Below are positions 1 through 5,594 of a stretch of DNA of 6,241 nt, piece after piece (the first letter of the stretch is position 1; each line of letters begins with the position of its first letter). Position numbers and translations under genes: made by a program. The DNA is from JBBTVP01 sp038063175. Lineage in GTDB: Bacteria; Patescibacteriota; Minisyncoccia; UBA6257; 1-14-0-10-40-38. Below the pieces are notes generated by a model. That model saw only the letters and a list, made by a program, of their open reading frames with translations. It was not told the origin of the DNA and did no database searches. The stretch is from contig JBBTVP010000020.1 of assembly GCA_038063175.1 (NCBI GenBank), positions 1-6,241 on the forward strand. Reading direction: 5' to 3'.

Positions 1-795
1 AGGAATGCAGTCTGATGCGATTTGGAAACCCACGTAATTTCCCGGATTTCCTGTAGGAACCGTGCCCTGCCATACGATTGAGTTTGGTGTTGCTCCGCAC
101 TCGGGTGCTGTTGCGCACGTATCGAACGTGCTTGAGATTAAATTTGCCAGAGAAAGAATAGGTGGGATCGCGCGCCACTCGGTATTCACTTTGTAACCGA
201 TGCCGCAGCCAGCTCCCGCGTTTCCACAATTAAAGCTAATCCACCCCGCCACATCGTTCCACGCGTAACCGCTGAAATCTCCGGTATTTCCATTGATTAC
301 TACCTGATAGGAGAATGAAACTTCGCTCCCATTATTTGGGCATGCCCAGGTGCCGCTATTGTAGACGGAACCGCCGAATTCGTTTCCGCAAAAGCTAATC
401 CACCCGATTGCATCGTTCCACGCGTAACCTGCAAGTCCGCCTTGACCGTTGTTCGATACAAACCAATTTCCGTTGTTGCCGACCGTGCATATGCTGCTCG
501 GTGTTTCGGATGTTGTCGCACAATCAAGCTCGATAAACCCCACCGAGGAAGACGCATAGCCCGCAATTTTAGTTGCACTCACGAGCACGGGAAGTACGCA
601 GTCGCCTCCCCCGGGAACTACATCGCAAAAATCAATCCACCCGAGCACGTCGTTCCACGCCCAGTGGTTCGGTTCGTTAAAGTCGATGTTTGAAGTTCCG
701 CTCGGATGGCTCGCTAAAGCAGCCGAGATGCTAAACGCAAAAAATAATAGTCCGGCAAATCCGATAATTGAGATGAATGTAATGAATCGTCTCAT
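1..795 (-). CDS. Secreted AWND/GWISF repeat protein, 3' end beyond the window
   Basis: The reverse strand is open from the ATG at 795-793 to the left edge: 265 codons without a stop, so the C-terminus is missing. Residues 1-28 form a Sec-type signal peptide (MRR, hydrophobic stretch, likely cut after SAALA28). The mature part carries repeated motifs: WAWNDVLGWIDFC (45-57), a degenerate GYASSSVGFIELDC (79-92), GYAWNDAIGWISFC (123-136) and GYAWNDVAGWISFNC (176-190). Each motif ends in a cysteine and is followed 6-15 residues later by a second (57/66, 92/103, 136/152, 190/197), suggesting a disulfide per repeat. From about residue 212 a different segment starts, rich in S/T/G with further cysteines (227, 233, 263), probably a beta domain. 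The start overlaps the stop of the upstream prepilin (ATGA), so translation is probably coupled. As I recall, such AW(N/S)xxxGWI(S/N)F repeats are frequent in exported Patescibacteria proteins of unknown role. A pilus-associated adhesin or surface protein is inferred from the operon only. Confidence 0.85.
   Translation of the reverse strand, partial: MRRFITFISIIGFAGLLFFAFSISAALASHPSGTSNIDFNEPNHWAWNDVLGWIDFCDVVPGGGDCVLPVLVSATKIAGYASSSVGFIELDCATTSETPSSICTVGNNGNWFVSNNGQGGLAGYAWNDAIGWISFCGNEFGGSVYNSGTWACPNNGSEVSFSYQVVINGNTGDFSGYAWNDVAGWISFNCGNAGAGCGIGYKVNTEWRAIPPILSLANLISSTFDTCATAPECGATPNSIVWQGTVPTGNPGNYVGFQIASDCIP
232..270 (-). repeat. Coding repeat copy C (GYAWND-GWISF)
   Basis: This 39-bp coding repeat matches the copy at 391-429 at 34 of 39 positions. 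The five mismatches are contiguous and fall in the two variable codons between AWND and GWISF. It encodes the last GYAWND...GWISF motif, 53 codons after the previous one. Confidence 0.8.
391..429 (-). repeat. Coding repeat copy B (GYAWND-GWISF)
   Basis: Partner of the 232-270 copy, identical except for one five-base block. Conservation reaches silent positions (shared codons for GGT TAC GCG TGG AAC GAT), which points to recent duplication or gene conversion between repeat units rather than only protein-level selection. Confidence 0.8.
628..666 (-). repeat. Coding repeat copy A (HWAWND-GWIDF), diverged
   Basis: This is the first and more diverged unit of the same family. It keeps the cgttccacgc core and the atccacccg block but differs at both ends (His-Trp in place of Gly-Tyr, Asp in place of Ser). 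A fourth, degenerate unit (GYASSSVGFIELDC) lies between this copy and copy B and is recognisable only at protein level. Confidence 0.65.
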
Positions 796-1547
796 TGACA
801 TGGAAAACCTATTTCAATCGAACCAGGAGTCGAAAAATCAATGCAGGTGTGCGATGCAAACCGATCGTTCACCACGGAAATTCCACTTGCGCCCGGGGGA
901 AAATCTGTCTGGTTCATTCCCCCGCTCCAATTAGTTTGGTGTAAAAGTTCATTTCTGTTCCTGGTGATATAGCGAACGAGTCGAGACGCTCCGGTTCCCG
1001 AGGACCATGTAGTTGTCACGGTCACCTTTTGTGTGGAAGGATCCTCGGCATTACCAGCACCAAGGGCGCCAAGGAAAAAACTTGGGTCACAAGATGGGAC
1101 TGATGCGGTATTTGCCGTGATATTCCCAATGCCACAACTGTCCCGAATCACGTTTTCTACTAAGAAAGACCGCGTGTAGGTTACACTGTCCAACGTGATT
1201 GATTCTGATCCGGAATTTGCGACAAGCGGCAACCCTAAGAGATAGTACGGGTTTCCCGGTCCTTTCTGAAGACTGTAGAGGCCACACGTTGGTGTCGTAG
1301 AACAAAACCAGTGGCGGTCGGCAAACACCACCACCTCATCCATAAGCTCTTGGGAAAGGAATGATGCCGCCTGTATGAACCGGCTCTCCCTGCCTACCCT
1401 TGTTGAAACCACCAGTAGGAGCGCCGCGCTCGAAACGAGAATTGCGCCGACTCCCACGGCAACTAAAATCTCAATAAGAGATTGCCCCCGTACCGAATTC
1501 CCATTTTCCCGCTTGTAAATTGTAAATTGGAAATTGGAAATCCGCAT
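792..1547 (-). CDS. Minor prepilin / pseudopilin with class III leader, cysteine-rich
   Basis: A 251-aa type IV prepilin-like protein. Residues 1-21 form the leader. The expected processing site is G21|Q22-S-L-I-E26, giving a mature Q+1 and the conserved Glu at +5. A hydrophobic helix follows (about 26-48, ILVAVGVGAILVSSAALLLVV). The remainder is a globular head with six cysteines (82, 88, 138, 153, 235, 250), spaced so that three short-range disulfides are possible. It is longer than a typical major pilin, which fits a GspI/J/K- or PilV/W-like minor subunit; the class is inferred. The start is fixed because no other in-frame start lies between the upstream stop and the leader. Only two bases separate it from the preceding prepilin. 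Residues 3-12 (ISNFQFTIYK) are coded by a tandem heptamer repeat, which is unusual for a leader. No ribosome binding site is visible. Its stop overlaps the next gene's start by four bases. Confidence 0.88.
   Translation of the reverse strand: MRISNFQFTIYKRENGNSVRGQSLIEILVAVGVGAILVSSAALLLVVSTRVGRESRFIQAASFLSQELMDEVVVFADRHWFCSTTPTCGLYSLQKGPGNPYYLLGLPLVANSGSESITLDSVTYTRSFLVENVIRDSCGIGNITANTASVPSCDPSFFLGALGAGNAEDPSTQKVTVTTTWSSGTGASRLVRYITRNRNELLHQTNWSGGMNQTDFPPGASGISVVNDRFASHTCIDFSTPGSIEIGFPCQ
1513..1540 (-). repeat. Four tandem 7-bp units inside the prepilin leader
   Basis: On the plus strand this reads TTGTAAA twice then TTGGAAA twice without interruption (28 bp). On the coding strand the units are TTTCCAA, TTTCCAA, TTTACAA, TTTACAA, starting at base 8 of the gene. 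Seven is not a multiple of three, so gain or loss of one unit would shift the prepilin reading frame. A related heptamer array lies at 6211-6231. Confidence 0.85.
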
Positions 1548-1549
1548 AT

Positions 1550-2071
1550 TTATTGATTTATAATTGTTCCAGAATCATTGACGATAATTCTCCGCTGATC
1601 GAGAGGATCTAAACTCCCTGAAATTGAGATAGTAACTTCGTTATCGTGGCATACTGGTCCGGCAAGCGGATCGGGAATTCCGGAAAGCGGTGAAAATACA
1701 ATGTCCCAGATACCCGAACCGGCGGGCTGAATAAAATCCACGCTTCCCCTCAACTGATATCTTTGCACCATCGTTACGGGTGGCGCGTTATCTGGGTCGC
1801 TGTAGCAACCCCCCGATCGCCCGGGTAGAAGTTCAACTACATCATAAAATTCATTATTCGCATTTTTTGTGATGCGCACTCCAAACCGCTTCCCACCCTC
1901 GTTCGTCGTGGCTCGCTGCCGTGCTTCATTGAGCGCGGCGGTGATCCGTACTTTTTCAGATTCAAGGTCCTGCTTTCTTTTGAAACCAAAGAGTGATAAG
2001 CCAACGACCGCGGTGATGATGCTGAAAACCGTGATAGTAATGAGCATCTCGATCAGCGTAAATCCCTTCAT
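1550..2071 (-). CDS. GspH/FimT-like prepilin with a very short leader
   Basis: A 173-aa prepilin. The leader is only MKG, with predicted cleavage G3|F4-T-L-I-E8, the canonical FTLIE motif with Glu at mature +5. A hydrophobic N-terminal helix follows (about 6-28), then a charged stretch (KRKQDLESEKVRITAALNEARQRA, about 31-54) typical of the amphipathic second half of pseudopilin helix alpha-1. The head contains two cysteines (89 and 141). Size and helix signature match the GspH/FimT group of minor pseudopilins, but pilus subunit classes are hard to separate by eye. The start is four bases after the pilC stop (TGCT between), implying shared transcription and probably coupled translation. No Shine-Dalgarno is visible before the ATG. 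It ends TAA two bases before the next prepilin begins. Confidence 0.9.
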   Translation of the reverse strand: MKGFTLIEMLITITVFSIITAVVGLSLFGFKRKQDLESEKVRITAALNEARQRATTNEGGKRFGVRITKNANNEFYDVVELLPGRSGGCYSDPDNAPPVTMVQRYQLRGSVDFIQPAGSGIWDIVFSPLSGIPDPLAGPVCHDNEVTISISGSLDPLDQRRIIVNDSGTIINQ

Positions 2072-2075
2072 AGCA

Positions 2076-3287
2076 TCACGAGAACTGCCCTACCAGTTGA
2101 TAGATGGGGATAATAATGGAAAGCGCGATCACCGCAACCACAATACCGATCGCAACAAGAAGCGCCGGCTCAATCAGCGAAACGAGCGTTTTCACCGAGG
2201 CATCAATTTCAGTTTCGTAGAAATTGCCGAGGGTGGCAAGAATTTCATCGAGGTGTCCCGCTTTTTCAGATACCGCGACGAGGTTCGAAACAACCGCCGG
2301 AAATGCCGCCTCACGCTTAAACGCCTCCCCGACCGTGAGACCTTTTGTGACCCCCTCGCGAGAAATACGTTTCAAGCTTGAAGCAATTTGCTCATTGCCA
2401 ACCGCGTCCGCGGTGATTTCGAGCGCCTCGAGAATCGGGAGTCCCGACCTAAGGAGCGAACCCAAGGTGCCCGCAAAACGCTGGAGTGCGATCTTCGAAA
2501 CAAGCCCTTTTACGATCGGTGTCGAGGCAAGTATTTTCGATAACATCATTTTTCCGGTCTGGGTCTTAAAGAAGAATATACTCGACCCCGCAATAAGCAG
2601 GATCCCCAGACCAAGGAAGAGCCAGATGTATTTTGAAAGAAAAAGACCGACGGTAAAGACGATCCTCGAGAAAATTGGCGGCTCGAACCCGCCGCCTGAA
2701 AAGATTTCGGCCACTTTCGGAAGCGCGAAGGTAACGAGGAAAGTCAAAATCATGACTGCCATCACTACAAGGATGACCGGATAAATGAGCGCTGCCCGAA
2801 GGCGGCTCCGGAGCTCGCCTTCCTTTTCGAGTGATTTATTCAAATCTTCGAGCACTTGATTCAGGTTTCCCGATGATTCACCCGCCTTAATCAGGTTGAT
2901 GAACACCGGTGAAAAATACTCGGGATATTTTGCGAATGTCGAATGAAACGGCTCTCCCCGTTCGAGCGAACCCCGAATTTCAACCATGAGTCCTTTGATG
3001 ACCGGCTTATCAAAATCAGCGATCAGAATGTCGATTGCGCGGAAAAGGTCCGTGCCGACTTTAAGCATCAGACCGAGATACTTCGTGATGAAAATCTTAT
3101 CGGTCGTGGTGATCCGCTGGCCGAAGAACTTCTTCCTGCCAGCAATAACAATCACAATGGGATCAATTTTCACCGGTCGGAGACCTCGCTTCCCAAGATA
3201 CGCGAGAATTTCCGCCTGATCCTTGCCTTCGGCGTTTCCCTCGGTAATCTTCCCGTCTTGTTGAAATGCAACGTAGTGGAAGCGCAT
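2076..3287 (-). CDS. pilC: Type IV pilus / type II secretion inner-membrane platform protein PilC (GspF family)
   Basis: A 403-aa integral membrane protein, the usual family length. It is the platform that PilB acts on to push or polymerise pilins. It begins with a short N-terminal region (1-55, starting MRFHYVAFQQDGK as in many PilC proteins). Two copies of the T2SSF helical domain follow, at about 66-190 and 268-392. The paired family signatures are visible: GESSGNL at 136-142 in copy one and EKAGHLDEIL at 341-350 in copy two. Membrane segments are at about 167-189, 210-238 and 370-397. The downstream prepilin begins four bases after its TGA. A 121-bp gap separates it from pilB, the largest gap within the core pil genes, and holds promoter-like sequence. 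No ribosome binding site precedes the ATG (upstream sequence is AT-rich: TTTTAACTAGTGT). Confidence 0.96.
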   Translation of the reverse strand: MRFHYVAFQQDGKITEGNAEGKDQAEILAYLGKRGLRPVKIDPIVIVIAGRKKFFGQRITTTDKIFITKYLGLMLKVGTDLFRAIDILIADFDKPVIKGLMVEIRGSLERGEPFHSTFAKYPEYFSPVFINLIKAGESSGNLNQVLEDLNKSLEKEGELRSRLRAALIYPVILVVMAVMILTFLVTFALPKVAEIFSGGGFEPPIFSRIVFTVGLFLSKYIWLFLGLGILLIAGSSIFFFKTQTGKMMLSKILASTPIVKGLVSKIALQRFAGTLGSLLRSGLPILEALEITADAVGNEQIASSLKRISREGVTKGLTVGEAFKREAAFPAVVSNLVAVSEKAGHLDEILATLGNFYETEIDASVKTLVSLIEPALLVAIGIVVAVIALSIIIPIYQLVGQFS

Positions 3288-3327
3288 ACACTAGTTAAAA
3301 GTAAAAAGTGACATGTTGAATGGTTTT

Positions 3328-3361
3328 ATTTTAACATATTTCTTCTCTCATTTCTTGTCAC
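3328..3361 (-). promoter_or_regulatory. Possible internal promoter for pilC and the prepilins
   Basis: On the minus strand an extended -10 TGTTAAAAT lies at 3336-3328. An alternative pairing is GTGACA (3361-3356, five of six to TTGACA), a 17-base spacer, and TATGTT (3338-3333, four of six). Transcription would start near 3321-3326, leaving a leader of about 34-39 bases before the pilC ATG. The match is suggestive only, since AT-rich sequence gives such hits by chance. Confidence 0.3.
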
Positions 3362-3363
3362 TT

Positions 3364-3382
3364 GCTCGCCCCGTGGCGAAGC
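3364..3382 (-). other. GC-rich RNA stem-loop after pilB
   Basis: The minus-strand transcript can fold GC-(T bulge)-TCGCC, loop ACGG, GGCGA-GC: seven base pairs with one bulge. An alternative CCCCG/CGGGG pairing overlaps it. It begins 27 bases after the pilB stop. Possible roles are mRNA processing, 3'-end protection of the pilB segment, or a dispersed repetitive element. Confidence 0.4.
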
Positions 3383-3408
3383 TGTTCGGGGTCACATTCA
3401 CCATGTCG

Positions 3409-5130
3409 CTACTCTCGTATGACCCGCAACACTTCTTCCAAGGTTGTCATCCCCCGCTCCACTTTCCGGAGGCCGTCTTCGAACATCGTCCGATACCCCT
3501 CTTTATGCCCGATCTCCCGGAGGCCGTCCAGGGTGAATTCCGGATTCACAATGTAGCGCCGAATCGCCTCGCTGATGTTTAAAATCTCATGGATACCCAT
3601 TCGGCTCTTGTAGCCGCTCCCTCCGCAAGAAGGACATCCTTGTCCTCGGAACATGGTTTTGGGAATTTTGAAATCGGTTTTCAGGTTGAGCTTCAATTCC
3701 GCGATCTGACGCGTGAGCGCAGTCGCAATCTCCGGCGTCACTTTATAGGAAACAATGCACGTCATACAGATCCTCCGCACGAGCCGCTGTGCCATCACCA
3801 TATTCAAAACCGCAGAGACTAAGAACGGCGCGACTTTCAGATCGATGAAGCGAGGAATAGCGGTCGGCGCATCATTCGTGTGGAGCGAGGAGAGTACCAG
3901 GTGGCCGGTTAACGCTGAATGCACTGAAATTTCCGCAGTTTCTTCATCTCGGATTTCACCGACCATGATGATGTTCGGATCTTGCCGCAGGAGCGCGCGG
4001 AGCCCGTTTGCGAAGGTGATGCCCGCCGCAGGATTCACTTGAGTCTGATTCACATATTTCATGTAGTACTCGATCGGGTCTTCGATCGTAACCACGTTCA
4101 CCTCGGTCCGGTTTAGGGCATTCATGATTGAATAGAGCGTGGTCGTTTTCCCGGAACCGGTCGGCCCCGTGATAAGGATCATGCCGAACGTCTTTTTTGT
4201 GTTCAGCTTGATCATCTCCGCATACTCGGGGTCAATGCCCAGTTCTTCAAACGAAAACGGCCGGTCCGTTGCAGAGAGGAGCCGCATTTCCACTTTTTCA
4301 CCGTAAAAAGTAGGCATCACAGAAACCCGCAGATCCATAATGTCGCCGCCGATCTTGTAGCGAAATCTGCCATCTTGGGGTTTAAAGTGTTCATCGAGTT
4401 TCATCCCCGAGAGCAGTTTGAAACGCGCCACAAGCGCCGCGTGCACATCTTTCGGAATCCGCATGATCTCGCGTAAGATTCCGTCAATTCGGAACCGTAC
4501 CAAAACCTCTCCCTCCAAGACTTCAAGGTGGATGTCTGACCCCCGAAGCGCGATTGAGTAGGAAAGGAGATTTTCAGTGAGCGTCACGACCGGAAGGTCA
4601 GTCGCGGCATCTTTCGCTTGTTTCTCTCCCACTTTTGCGCGCACCGATGCCTGGATGCTTTCGTCAATTACTTTTTTGAAATCTTGAGTAACTCGCTCAC
4701 CGTAAAAGGCGAGTCCGCGGCTGAAATCTTCCCGCGAGGCGAGGTAGGGTTTCACCTTCATGCGCAGCCGGCTCTCCAAAAATTCAATGGTGACAAGGTC
4801 TGATGGATCGAGCATTGCGGCCTTCACCGAACCATCCGCTTCTTTCCCAAAGAGGATCACTCCCTTTTGCCGCGCAGTGTCTTCGGGAAGGAGCTTTAAG
4901 CTCGTCTCATCGATCACCTGCTCCGAAAAATTCGCCTTCGGGATCCCATAAAACTTCGACAGGAGATTCTCGTAGTAATCCTCGGTCAGAAAATTCTGCT
5001 CGAGGAGAATCGAAGCGACCGTACGGTTCATCCGCTTCGCCTCTTTGATCGCCGCATCGAAATCCGGAGCTTTCACAATGCCATCCGCAAGGAGCAGTTC
5101 TTTAAATTTTTGTTCGGGTATTTGAAGCAT
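3409..5130 (-). CDS. pilB: Type IV pilus assembly / type II secretion ATPase PilB (GspE family)
   Basis: A 573-aa hexameric cytoplasmic ATPase that powers pilin polymerisation through PilC; the length is normal for PilB. The N-terminal part (about 1-150) resembles the T2SSE-N/MshEN region, and the linker reaches GSDIHLE at 197-203. The C-terminal ATPase shows every family motif: Walker A GPTGSGKT 322-329, Asp box TIEDPIE 348-354, Walker B-type VGEIRDEETA 390-399 and His box TGHLVLSSLHTN 408-419. The zinc-binding tetracysteine is complete (CMTC 455-458 and CPSC 499-502), which favours PilB/GspE over the retraction ATPase PilT, which lacks it. The TAG stop is followed by a GC-rich hairpin. The start MLQIPEQKF is the first in-frame ATG and lies three bases from the left inverted repeat of the GxxExxY cassette. 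No Shine-Dalgarno is visible. A TATAAT hexamer about 30 bases upstream sits inside that repeat. Confidence 0.97.
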   Translation of the reverse strand: MLQIPEQKFKELLLADGIVKAPDFDAAIKEAKRMNRTVASILLEQNFLTEDYYENLLSKFYGIPKANFSEQVIDETSLKLLPEDTARQKGVILFGKEADGSVKAAMLDPSDLVTIEFLESRLRMKVKPYLASREDFSRGLAFYGERVTQDFKKVIDESIQASVRAKVGEKQAKDAATDLPVVTLTENLLSYSIALRGSDIHLEVLEGEVLVRFRIDGILREIMRIPKDVHAALVARFKLLSGMKLDEHFKPQDGRFRYKIGGDIMDLRVSVMPTFYGEKVEMRLLSATDRPFSFEELGIDPEYAEMIKLNTKKTFGMILITGPTGSGKTTTLYSIMNALNRTEVNVVTIEDPIEYYMKYVNQTQVNPAAGITFANGLRALLRQDPNIIMVGEIRDEETAEISVHSALTGHLVLSSLHTNDAPTAIPRFIDLKVAPFLVSAVLNMVMAQRLVRRICMTCIVSYKVTPEIATALTRQIAELKLNLKTDFKIPKTMFRGQGCPSCGGSGYKSRMGIHEILNISEAIRRYIVNPEFTLDGLREIGHKEGYRTMFEDGLRKVERGMTTLEEVLRVIRE

Positions 5131-5133
5131 AAG

Positions 5134-5170
5134 TGCGATGCTAATCTACTAATGCATGCTAATTATACGA
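5134..5170 (-). repeat. Left inverted repeat of the GxxExxY cassette
   Basis: Read on the minus strand from 5170 to 5134, this matches the plus strand 5558-5594 at 31 of 37 positions with no gaps, including 13 identical bases (ATTAGCATGCATT) and 8 identical bases (GCATCGCA). It contains two direct ATTAGCAT sub-repeats 18 bases apart (5163-5156 and 5145-5138). The stop codon of the enclosed gene and a TATAAT hexamer fall within it. Confidence 0.85.
5162..5167 (-). promoter_or_regulatory. Possible -10 element for pilB inside the left inverted repeat
   Basis: A perfect TATAAT on the minus strand overlaps the stop codon of the GxxExxY gene. Transcription would begin near 5155, about 25 bases before the pilB ATG. 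At 17-base spacing the -35 position is TACTGA, a poor match; TTGATA lies 21 bases away. The corresponding position in the right repeat reads TATCAT. Confidence 0.35.
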
Positions 5171-5582
5171 ATTTACTGGGCACGTCAGTATCAATTCTAA
5201 TAACGCGTATCGGTTTTAAGTAGCGATTCCTGAAATTAACGAGAAGTCCAAGCTTAACCTTCGCATCTTGAAGATATCGTTGTATTTGGTGGTAATCTTC
5301 TCGAATGATTGAATCCCGTGTTTTTAGCTCTAAAATTATTTTGTCATCTACGAGAAAATCAAAAATGTTGCGAGTGTTTTTTACATATTTTTCTCTTATG
5401 TAGGGGATTCTTAACATCTGAAATTTATTTTCTAAGAAATCTCCATATTGCCGCTCACGAGCAAATCTTCCGAGATTATTGTGTGCTTCAAAACAGATAC
5501 CGGTAAGAAGATAGGATAGCTGTGGATGGATGAGCTTTTCTGGTTGGTTGCGCGCATTAGTATCATTAGCATGCATTCGCAT
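5163..5582 (-). CDS. GxxExxY protein (PD-(D/E)XK nuclease-like fold)
   Basis: A 139-aa protein of the GxxExxY / PDDEXK_3 type. Recognisable blocks are LTGICFEAHNNLGRF (26-40), RERQYGDFLE (42-51) with E43 and Y46 of the name motif, FDFLVDDKIILELK (74-87) and YHQIQRYL (97-104), then GLLVNFRNRYLKPIRVIRI near the end. D75, E85 and K87 form the D...ExK core expected of the PD-(D/E)XK nuclease superfamily, with Q99/Q101 in the following helix. The canonical first G of GxxExxY is F40 here, with a glycine two residues earlier (G38). The function of the family is not established; nuclease activity is inferred from the fold. The first eight codons and the stop lie in the flanking inverted repeats. M1 (5582) or M3 (5576) are the only plausible ATG starts. 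The gene is AT-rich compared with its neighbours and is not known to act in pilus assembly, so it is probably a passenger. Confidence 0.88.
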   Translation of the reverse strand: MRMHANDTNARNQPEKLIHPQLSYLLTGICFEAHNNLGRFARERQYGDFLENKFQMLRIPYIREKYVKNTRNIFDFLVDDKIILELKTRDSIIREDYHQIQRYLQDAKVKLGLLVNFRNRYLKPIRVIRIDTDVPSKFV

Positions 5583-5594
5583 ATTGGCATCGCA
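5558..5594 (+). repeat. Right inverted repeat of the GxxExxY cassette
   Basis: The plus-strand partner of 5134-5170 (31 of 37 positions identical). It starts directly after the last base of the membrane gene's stop codon, covers the ATG and first codons of the GxxExxY gene, and carries the same sub-repeat pattern (ATTAGCAT at 5565-5572, ATTGGCAT at 5583-5590). Confidence 0.85.

Larger units (their letters stand above)
3288..3408. other. pilB-pilC intergenic region
   Basis: A 121-bp gap in two unlike halves. Next to pilB is a GC-rich block (about 3364-3400) able to form stem-loops on the transcript. Next to pilC is an AT-rich block with -10-like hexamers. An imperfect inverted repeat links the halves: aagtgaca at 3306-3313 pairs with 3356-3363, and atgtt at 3313-3317 with 3333-3337. 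There is no long T-run after the GC-rich hairpin, so a standard intrinsic terminator is not supported. Confidence 0.6.
5134..5594. mobile_element. Putative 461-bp inverted-repeat-bounded cassette carrying a GxxExxY gene
   Basis: The block is bounded by imperfect 37-bp inverted repeats. It occupies exactly the interval from the base after the membrane gene's TAA to three bases before pilB. The enclosed gene is markedly AT-rich: 154 G+C in 420 bases over 5161-5580 (37%), against 42-62% in lines sampled from the two flanking genes. No target-site duplication is evident just outside the repeats, and there is no recognisable transposase. It could be a non-autonomous inserted element, or an element analogous to the ORF-bearing intervening sequences of rRNA genes, whose ends pair as RNA. 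A pre-existing gene between accidental repeats is less likely given the fit. Confidence 0.5.

Noticed and set aside
300..578. 92-aa minus-strand ORF within the left region
   Set aside because: It is a shadow in another frame of the secreted repeat protein that runs 795 to 1, which has a signal peptide and clear repeats.
1557..1562. TATAAA hexamer just before the 251-aa prepilin, a possible internal leaderless promoter
   Set aside because: The -35 position is ATCGTC, with no match, and there is no TG extension. The hexamer spans the AT-rich 3' end of the upstream prepilin, so chance is the simpler explanation.
1869..2784. Long plus-strand ORFs (170 and 186 aa) opposite pilC and the first prepilin
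   Set aside because: They are antisense shadows of strongly conserved genes and show no recognisable domain or start signals.
792..3287. Alternative genetic code with UGA read as glycine
   Set aside because: TGA ends pilC and the second prepilin at the lengths and tight junctions expected, so standard stops explain the data.
3364..3400. Intrinsic terminator after pilB
   Set aside because: The GC-rich stem is present but the following bases (AAGTGACAAGAAATG) have no T-run, so it was kept only as a stem-loop.
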